NCBI GenBank assembly: GCA_905221605.1
Contig: CAJNDS010000446.1
Location: 1,410,904 to 1,474,903, forward strand
Source: Symbiodinium natans
Lineage: Eukaryota; Sar; Dinophyceae; Suessiales; Symbiodiniaceae
Direction: 5' to 3'
Length of the DNA: 64,000 bases
Made by a program: the position numbers and the translations under genes
Shown here: piece by piece, positions 7,053-15,400 of the stretch
Position numbering within the stretch: the first letter of the stretch is position 1
How the letters are laid out: every line of letters starts with the position of its first letter
The notes under the pieces: generated by a model
What the model was told of the DNA's origin: nothing
What the model saw: the letters and a program-made list of their open reading frames with translations, nothing else
The model's database searches: none

Positions 7053-9271
7053 AGGGAAAGATCCAAGCCTTGTGGGCTCACAGGTGGCACGCGACGATGC
7101 CATGGACAGGAACCCGAGTCACCGTGGTGGGCTACGTTCCAAGGAAGTTCAAGAATGTGGGATCTGAGAACTACAACCTCTTGCGGGACATGGGTTTCAT
7201 GGTGCCTGTTGGGGCAGATGAGGAGGAGGAAGACGATGTTCAGGAGCCGCAGCAGAAAGTATTGCAGGGGAACGACATCGAGAAGGGTGGTGGTTGGAAT
7301 GAAAGTGTTCATGTACCCGGGGGACATGTGGAGCTGGGAGTGCACTGGACAATGAAGTTTGTGCGTGAAGGGGATGGAGGCGAGGGTGAATTGAGCGCAA
7401 CACCAACGTTCCCCGTCCAGGACCATGTTCGTGAAAGAGTACAAGAACGACTTCTATGGGCACGAGAACTGCTGGAGGAAGAAAGGGAGATATGGGAAAG
7501 ACAAGAGAGGCAGACGGGCATTGTGGATGAGCATGTGAAGACCGTCATCGACAACTTGGAAGAGACCGTCGCCTACATGGAGTTCTATCTCATGCAGGAC
7601 AACCAAGCTCATGTGGATGAAGTTCGCTTAAAAATGCTGCGTGTGAACAAGGTTTCGGTGGAGGAAGCGGTGACCCAGAATGTGGAGCAGCTGCTGCAAG
7701 GACTTGAAGGGCCCTTGGAAGTGGTGCACAATGTCAGCCTGCAGGAGGTAAGAGAGCACTTGACCGACTGGGTGCCGAGCATGAAGAAGGAGGTCGCAAC
7801 GCTGGAAACATCCGGGACTTTGAGACCAATACCTCTGTCGCAGGCAAAGCGGCAATCTGAAGCGGGTGAGTTGATCTTGGTGCCGGGCAAAACTGTGTTC
7901 ACGGTGAAGCCGCCGGAGGATGTGCATCAGAGCAAATACAAACGGAAAACCCGTTTCGTAATATGCGGGAATTTTGTCAAGGATGGTGACACCACCGAGC
8001 TCTACACCGCGAATGCGAAGGCCGAGAGTGTGAGATGTTCATTGGCGACTGCGGCGAGCCGAAACTGGGAAGCGGCTGGAACGGACATTAACAGCGCCTT
8101 CACCTTGACGCCGATGACGGAGAGTGCTACGCAGTATGCGGTGACGGCTCCAAAGATCCTGGTGGAAGCTGGTGTGGTGCCCCCGGGAACAGCGTACAAG
8201 GTGGACCGAGTCTTGTACGGCTTGCGAGAGGCTCCTCGTCTGTGGGGAATCTTTCGAGACAGGCGGATTCGCAACGCACGCCTGACGGTGGAGGGACGCG
8301 ACATGAAGTTCACGCAGCTTGAAACGGACGAGTCGGTGTGGCGTTTGCATCCGGTGGATGATCCACAGGAGACCATCGCGATGATGGTGGTTTATGTCGA
8401 TGACGTGTTGTTCCTCGGCAAGCGGGCCCACATCGAGGAGATGTACTCATGGCTGGTGAATGGAACTGAGGAGGAGGGCGCTGGATGGAAATGCAGTCCG
8501 CTGGAGTTTGTGGGAAAGGACCCTGTGCGCTACCTGGGAATGGAGATACGCAGCAAGATGAAGGACGGAGGGATCGCCTATCACGTGTGTCAAGGGGGCT
8601 ACATTGGAGATCTCTTGCGTGAGCATGGTGTGGAAACATGGACTCCGTCGTTGGTACCTGCAACCCGGGAGGCAATGCCACAGGTCCCCGAGCCGGAGGA
8701 TGGAGCCGAGGAGACAGAGCCGGATCCTTCGGCGGTGCATGCTGCTCAAAAACTGGCTGGAGAACTGTTATGGCTCAGTATGCGGACTCGACCTGACGTG
8801 AGCTTTGCTGTGGCTCATGTATGCAGTGCCGCTACCCGAAGTCCTGAGGCTGCGCTGAAACTGGGGCGCATGGTGTTGCGCTATCTTCGTGACACCGTGG
8901 ACCTCGGCTTGACCTACGATGGCACGGGACCGACTGTGCTGGCTTATTCGGACGCAAGCTATGCGCCGGGAGGCGGACGCAGCTTCGGCTGCGCTGCGAC
9001 GATGTTGCATGGAGGATTTGTGGCTTGGAGAATGGCACGACAACCCGTGATTTCTCTCTCGGTGGCGGAGGCAGAGTTGTATGAGGTCATCAATGCCTAC
9101 CAGCAAGCCATGATAACAAACTTTTCGGTTAGCCATGTGCCCCCCTGTAGAAGTATTTTTCCTTGTCGTTTCACTGCTGCCAACAAGGCTCAAGGGACTA
9201 CTGAACAGACCGTGTCCCAGCAAAAGTGCCCGCTAGTGGTTTCAAGTTCAAGGGTCTGGAACGAACCCTAA
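6944..9271 (+). CDS. Outer copia second frame: end of dioxygenase-like domain, RT and first part of RNase H
   Basis: This frame opens after a stop at 6941-6943 and overlaps the first frame by 109 bases in the -1 register. There is no ATG until 7043, so expression probably needs a frameshift. Counting from 6962, H43 and R52 in HATMPWTGTRVTVVGY complete the HxD...H...R set of a 2OG-Fe(II) oxygenase begun upstream. A reverse transcriptase follows, with D375 in GTDINSAF and YVDD at 478-481. RNase H has D664 in YSDASY and E705. True coding ends at 9113, where the inner element is inserted. The stop at 9271 lies in that element's LTR. The reading frame resumes exactly at 17778. Confidence 0.85.
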   Translation, partial: LFWRRSVGADVPGRNTALDVYRATTRGLVRGRTMDVKGKIQALWAHRWHATMPWTGTRVTVVGYVPRKFKNVGSENYNLLRDMGFMVPVGADEEEEDDVQEPQQKVLQGNDIEKGGGWNESVHVPGGHVELGVHWTMKFVREGDGGEGELSATPTFPVQDHVRERVQERLLWARELLEEEREIWERQERQTGIVDEHVKTVIDNLEETVAYMEFYLMQDNQAHVDEVRLKMLRVNKVSVEEAVTQNVEQLLQGLEGPLEVVHNVSLQEVREHLTDWVPSMKKEVATLETSGTLRPIPLSQAKRQSEAGELILVPGKTVFTVKPPEDVHQSKYKRKTRFVICGNFVKDGDTTELYTANAKAESVRCSLATAASRNWEAAGTDINSAFTLTPMTESATQYAVTAPKILVEAGVVPPGTAYKVDRVLYGLREAPRLWGIFRDRRIRNARLTVEGRDMKFTQLETDESVWRLHPVDDPQETIAMMVVYVDDVLFLGKRAHIEEMYSWLVNGTEEEGAGWKCSPLEFVGKDPVRYLGMEIRSKMKDGGIAYHVCQGGYIGDLLREHGVETWTPSLVPATREAMPQVPEPEDGAEETEPDPSAVHAAQKLAGELLWLSMRTRPDVSFAVAHVCSAATRSPEAALKLGRMVLRYLRDTVDLGLTYDGTGPTVLAYSDASYAPGGGRSFGCAATMLHGGFVAWRMARQPVISLSVAEAELYEVINAYQQAMITNFSVSHVPPCRSIFPCRFTAANKAQGTTEQTVSQQKCPLVVSSSRVWNEP
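9109..9113. other. Target-site duplication of the inner element, left copy
   Basis: The 5 bases CATGA precede the inner left LTR and recur at 17778-17782 after the right LTR. Five base pairs is the usual copia target duplication. Removing the insert plus one copy restores the outer RNase H reading frame. Confidence 0.95.
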
Positions 9272-9280
9272 ATCGTTTTA
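9114..9280 (+). repeat. Left LTR of the inner copia element
   Basis: The 167 bp start TAACAAAC and end CGTTTTA and match 17611-17777 without any difference I can see. The ends are TAA...TTA rather than the usual TG...CA. The LTR is short for a copia element. Confidence 0.95.
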
Positions 9281-9292
9281 TGGTAGCGGAGC
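9281..9292 (+). other. Primer-binding site, 3' end of tRNA-iMet type
   Basis: TGGTAGCGGAGC starts at the first base after the left LTR. It resembles the classic copia site TGGTATCAGAGC, complementary to the 3' end of initiator Met tRNA. The two nested elements therefore use different primer strategies: tRNA 3' end here, internal anticodon arm in the outer element. Confidence 0.75.
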
Positions 9293-9456
9293 TGAAGGCC
9301 TAGACCTTTGGTTCAAAGTGAGCCCAAGAAAGCGCTCTGGAGGAGCGAGGACTGAAGTCCAAAAGAGCCTTGGGCCAGCTACCAAGCGAGCTCCTTAAGG
9401 GAGACTGTAAGCGAGGCTGAGAGGAGCCTGGAAGTGAGAAAGAGAAGAAAAGTGTG
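9293..9456 (+). other. 5' leader of the inner element
   Basis: About 160 purine-rich bases separate the primer site from the polyprotein ATG. No ORF of note is seen. It probably carries packaging and translation signals, which is an inference from position only. Confidence 0.5.
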
Positions 9457-12400
9457 ATGCAAGAAGGAGATCCTGCTGGAGCAGGAGCTCAAGAGCATGG
9501 AGGAGACACTCCAAGCGATACTCCAATGGCTAGGCCAGCTGGAGGAGGATTGCCCCCAGGTCTTGGGGGAGCATCGTTTCAAGAAGTGATGGGAAGTTTG
9601 GCCGCAGCAGCCAATGCTTTGGCTGGAGCTGCAGGATCTGCAGGATCAGGCCAGAGGAGTTATGACTCAGCAGCAAAGCTGGTAAAGAGTCCAGAAGTGT
9701 TTGCTCCAAAGAATTTAGAGGAAGAAGTTTCACAATGGCCAGACTGGAGTTTTAGCTTCAGGGTGTTTGTAGGATTTGTAGATCCTAAGTATGCCGAAGA
9801 GTTGGTTAGGGTAGAGTCAGGACCGTTGAATCCGGCTCTGTATTCGCAAGAAGAGAAAGAGAGGAGCATCAAGCTCTATGCGATTTTGGCTTCATATCTG
9901 AGGAATCGTCCTCTGAAGTTGTTGAAGTCCGAAGGAAGTCAGGATGGCTACAGTGTGTGGAAGAAGTTGTTTCAGGAGTTGGAGCCGTCGAGCAGAACAA
10001 GAGGACTGGCAATGGCTCAGGCCCTCGTTAGTTTCCCAGCGATGACCAAGGGAACTTCCATCCTGGACTACCTGCTCACCTACGAGAAGCTGGTGGGTGA
10101 ATACGAGAAAGTTTCAGGAGCGAGGTATGATGAGAACCTCAAGATCGGCACGGTGCTGAAAGGATTGCCGAATGAGTTGAGAAAGCATATTCTGGTTGGA
10201 CTTAGTCCTACTACGAGTTACACGGACATCCGAAGGAAGTTGCTCGAGTACGAGAGGAGCACGCAGTCTTGGAATGCAGAGAACATCTTGCAGTCCTTCA
10301 GTATGGAAGGACCAACAAAGCATACGCCGTACAACGGACCTCAAGCGATGGAAGTGGATCGAGTGAAAGGAGGTTACAAAGGAGACAAAGGGAAGTATGG
10401 AAAGGAAAGGAACAAAGGAAAAGGTAAAGGAGAGAAAGGAGGAAAGTCCTTTGGAAAAGGAAGATTTACCAACAAAGGAAAAGGAAAAGGAAAATGGGAT
10501 ACTGGCAAAGAGTCCAAAGGAAAAGGAAAAGACAGAAACAAGGGAGTTCGCGCGGTGGAAGGTGGCTACGGGTCAACGAAGTTTCAAGGAAGTTGCTACA
10601 TCTGTGGCAAGCCAGGACATCGAGCCACGGATTGTTGGCAGAAAGGAGATAAAGGTAAAGGAGGAAAAGGAAAGGTGAGATACGTGGAAGAAGAAGAGAC
10701 TCAAGGTCAAGGTGACCGAAGCTCTGGGAGCAATGCGAGAGCGAACAACGACGAGAGTGGACAAGTGAGAGTCATCACCGCCTCTGCTGCGAGAATGGTT
10801 CGAAGAGTTGAAGAGGTGGAAGACCAGGATGAGGAGCTTGACTTGAATGAAGTGAGCTGGAGAATGAATGAGTTGGAAGTGAGGAGACTCGAAGAGTTCG
10901 ATCTCACCCTGGGAGATGAAGAGAGCGATGAAGGTGAGATAGACCCTCACGATGAGTTGATGGAGTGGTACGATTCGAAGCAAACAGGCGAAGAAGTTGG
11001 CGAAGTGAGAACGCTACAAGATGAGAAGACTGTGAAGAACGTTTGCAAAGAGGTTGAGTCGTGCGAAGTTGTGCTTGACAGCGGTGCGGACTGTCATGTG
11101 TTGCCTATGGATTGGGCAGAAGAGGTCGGAGAACCTTCGACTTTCGAGTACCGACTGAAAGATGCACAGGGAAGAGTTATTCCAACACTGCCTGTGAGGC
11201 AGCAAGTGAAGTTCGTTTTCTGGAAAGAGTCAGGAAAGAAGTTGGTTATCACAGACACTGCAGTTTGTGGCAACGTTACCCAACCACTGTTCTCGATTGG
11301 GAAGATGTGGAAGCTTGGTTGGGGAACTGTAAGCGAAGATGGAAAGTTGTGGCTGAAGAAAGGAACTGTTCGAGTTCCATTGCACTTCAAGAGAAATTCT
11401 TCAATGGCGATAATGAGTATCAGTCGTGTTGTGACTGAGGAGATGAAAGTGCAACCTGTGAGGCTGGAAGAGAATCTTAAGAGAGAGCTCCAGCACAATG
11501 AGATTGGAGATTCCTGGTTCGTGCTGGAAGATGGAACTCCGGCGCGGTTTGACTGGGATGTGACAAGAACATTCGACCCCACCGGTCATTTCCCGAACCA
11601 CATGTATGAAGGAGAAGGAAGCGAAGGTGACTATTTCCCGTATCGAACAACCCTCTTGGGGAAGCTTGAAAGAAAAGGAGGCGCAGTTTCTCCACTGAAC
11701 GAGGTAGACTGGAATTCTCTGGAGTTCTTTGAGTGCTCGGAGGAGTGGAAGGATAGAGAGAACGTATCTCTTGGAAGAACCCCAAACGAGAGGTTTGAAG
11801 TGATGATCACTTTGCTGGAGAAAGAGATCAAAGAGCCCAATGCTTATGGAAGCTTTGAAGGACTGAAAGAGAGAGAAAAAGAGTTTGGAGGAGAAAATCA
11901 GCCCATGGAAACAGGAGAGACAACCGAAGCGTTGGTTCCGAGACAAGAGGAAAAGAAAGAGCATCGAAGCAAAGGCATTCCGGTACTCCCGGAAGACGAG
12001 ACAGAAGTAATGCTTATTGGACCTCTGAGGATCACCCCGACAAGCGAACTGAAGGAGATGAAGGAAGCTTGCAAGTACTTGTATTTGTCAAAGAACGGCT
12101 CGAAAGGAGTCCTGTGGCAGAGACTAAAGAAAGAGGTGGCGACGAACAAGCTGAAGGCGACAGTGCAAATCTCAGAGGACATCAGAAAAGAGTTTGAAAG
12201 AGATCCTATCCCAGAAGCACTACCTGCGCTCCCGAGCCAGGAAGAGATCGAGAAGCATGAGTTGACGCACCTGCCTCGGGCATCATGGTGTGAAGCCTGT
12301 CAGGCAGCAAAGAGTCGGGAGGACAACTTTGACGAAAGTACGGAGAAGCCTCAGCGACCAGTGTTTAGTTTGGACTTTATGTTCACAGGAACCCAAGGAG

Positions 12401-15400
12401 AAGAAGGAGAAAAAGATCCATTAGCAATTCAGCTGGTGGGAGTTGATTCTGAAACGAAGTTTCTTTTGGCCGTCGCAGTGCCAACAAAAGGAGGAGATGC
12501 CGTTATCAACCACGCAGTGGCGGAAGTCACACGAGTTCTTGCACTGTTGGGATACAGTGACGTCGTGCTGAGAACAGACACAGAACCTGCAATGCTTGCC
12601 ATTCGGAAAGGAGTTCAAGCCGTGCGAGCAAGACATGACTTGAAGACGGAGCTACAAGATAGCGCTCCAGGCGAGCACCAAGGACTGACCGTTGAGCGGT
12701 ATATCCAGACAGTGAGGAAATTGGCGAAGACTTTACTCGCGACCGTAGAGCAAAGAAGTGGAACAAAGATTGGTTCCGATGTCCCACTGTATAGTTGGGC
12801 GTTTAGACATGCGGCATGGCTGCAAAATCGGTATCACGTGGGAAGAGATGGACGAACAGCCTTTGAGGCAACTGTGGACAGAACGTACAAAGGGAAGCTT
12901 GCACCCTTTGGATCAGCGATCATTGCTAAAGCGTTGCCGAAAGCCCAAGAGAAGGGAGAACCATGGGAAAAAGGAGTGTTCCTTGGAAAGGACTACGCGA
13001 GCAACCTCAACTTAGTCGGAACAAGTCGAGGAGTGATCAAAGCAAGAACAATGAGAAGATGTGCAGATGCATATCAGCCCGAGCTATTGCAGATAGCTGT
13101 GGGAGCCCCGTGGGATCATCAGCTCAAAACACTGAGACAAAGGAAGAGAAGGGTTTTGCCCTTAGAGGAACCTGAGCTTCCCCCGCTAGAAGCCCCAAGA
13201 GAAGGGAAGGAGAAAGAAAGTGAAGCGAGGCCGCAGTCAAGTTCAGGCGGAAACCAGAGTTCAAAGAGTTCCTCGAGTAACAGCCCTCCAGGGTCAGATC
13301 CAATGTCTGAAGGAGGAATTGGAAGTGCAGGTGAAGAAAGTGACGAAGACCCCGGAGAAGTGAAAGGAAAGAGAAAAGCTGAAGAGGAGCTGTTCCCAGA
13401 TGAGACCTCACTGGAAACGTTGAGACAAGAAGCAATGAAAAGAGACACAAGAGAAGCGTTGGAGGATGCAGAAGAGTCGCCAAAGAAAGGTCCGAAGCTG
13501 GACGAAGGCACAGGAGAAGTGGAAGAAAGGAGCGGAAAAGCGCCGAAGGTTGGAGAGGCAAGCGGAAGTTCCTCAAGGGTGAGTGCAGAAGTGGTTCACT
13601 ACCACATTAGAAGATTTGAAAAGAGTGAAGAGCCTGAGGAACACGGAGATGAGCTCCTTGATCTGGAAGAGACAAAGATGTTCCTTGAAGAGACAAAAGA
13701 GTGGCAAGAAAAATGGAGTGAGAAGACCGAGGAGTCAAGCGAAGACTTACGAATGACATGGTCCCATGAGTATGACGATGGGCCACCAAAGCTCGACAGA
13801 GAGGACTTGGAAAAGGTCGATGCGAAATCCGAAAGAACTGAGATAGAGAGACTCTTGGAAATGAAAGTGCTCACAGAAGCTGTGCTTGATGAAAAAGGAG
13901 AGCCAGTGCCCACGCCAGAAGGTAAAGCGCCAAAGCAGTTGAGCACGAAGTACGTCCTAGACTGGAGACACAGGCAGGGCCAGTGGAAAAGACGTGCAAG
14001 GTTGGTTGCACGAGAATACCGTTGGTTGACGGATTATGACCTCACAGCCCTGTACTCCCCGACGAGCATAAGCTCAAGCATTAAATTGCTTTCTGCACTT
14101 TGTGCAAGTTCACCAGACTATGAGATGATCTCGATTGACATCTCTGACGCGTATCTTCAGGTACCCCAGAAGGAGTACACAGTGGTTAGCCTGGGAGGAA
14201 AATGGTACAAGCTGGAGTTTACCTTACCCGGTCAGCGAACCGGAAGCAGTGATTGGTTCGAGCATCTGAGGAAGATCTTGGAAGAAGAGAAAATGACTTC
14301 GGATATCGGGTTACCCAGTTTCTTCTACAAGTTACCGAGCGGAAGTGAAGGGGGAACTTTGATGAGCACACATGTGGATGATCTGGAAGTGTTCGGAAAG
14401 CCCGAAGAGAACAATGCAGTGGTTTCACTGCTGCTGAAACACAAGTTGAAAATCAAGCTGGAAGGACCAGTAAAAGTTGGAGAAGGCAAGTGTACCTTCT
14501 TGAAGCGAACTTTCCTCGGGATACCCGGAGGAATTGAGATCCGGATGGACGGAAAGTATCTGGAGAGATTGGAAGAGCTTTTAGGGCTCGGAAAAGCACA
14601 TCCAAAGAAACTCCCGTTTCCAACAGACTATGGGAGATCGATGAAAGATGAGACCCCGCTGAACGCGGAAGAGCACCATCTGTATAGGTCTTGTGTGGGG
14701 ATCCTGTTGTACATGACCCCCGAGCGACCCGACCTAGGGTTTGCGACGAAGTGGCTGTCTGGAAAGTTGGCGACACCGACAAGAGGTGACCTCGCAGTGT
14801 TGAGGCATGTGGCAAAGTATGTGAAAGCTACGTCACACTATGTGATCGAACACATGGAGTCGCACCCTGGGAAGAGTTTCCTGGAGAGAAATGAAATCGA
14901 AGAAGAAATGCGTTTCGACGAGAAAAGCGGAGACGTGTTTACCGCGAAGAGTTTGATCGAGGTTGTGACCGACGCCGATTGGGCGACTGATAGAGAGACG
15001 CGACAATCAACGAGTTGTGCATTGATCTTTGTGAATGGAAATTTGGTCCATTTTCATGCAAGAAAGCAAAAAGCGACAGCTTTGAGCAGCTGCGAAAGCG
15101 AATTGGTTGCAGCCGTTGGAGGTTTGAGTGAAGGAGTTTTTCTCCAGAATTTGCTGGAAAGAGTTCTGAAGATCAAGCCGGAAATGAGGATCCACATGGA
15201 TTCAAGTAGCGCCCGAGCAATCCTCATGAAGAAAGGATTTGGAAGAACGAGGCACGTTGATGCCGGATTGTTGTGGGTTCAACAACTCACCGGACGAGGC
15301 CTGAAAGTGAAAGCAATCAAAGGAACCGAAAACCCCTCGGACGTAGGAACAAAGGCGTTGACAAGAAGTTTGGTTGTGAAGTGTTTAGAAAAAATGGGCG

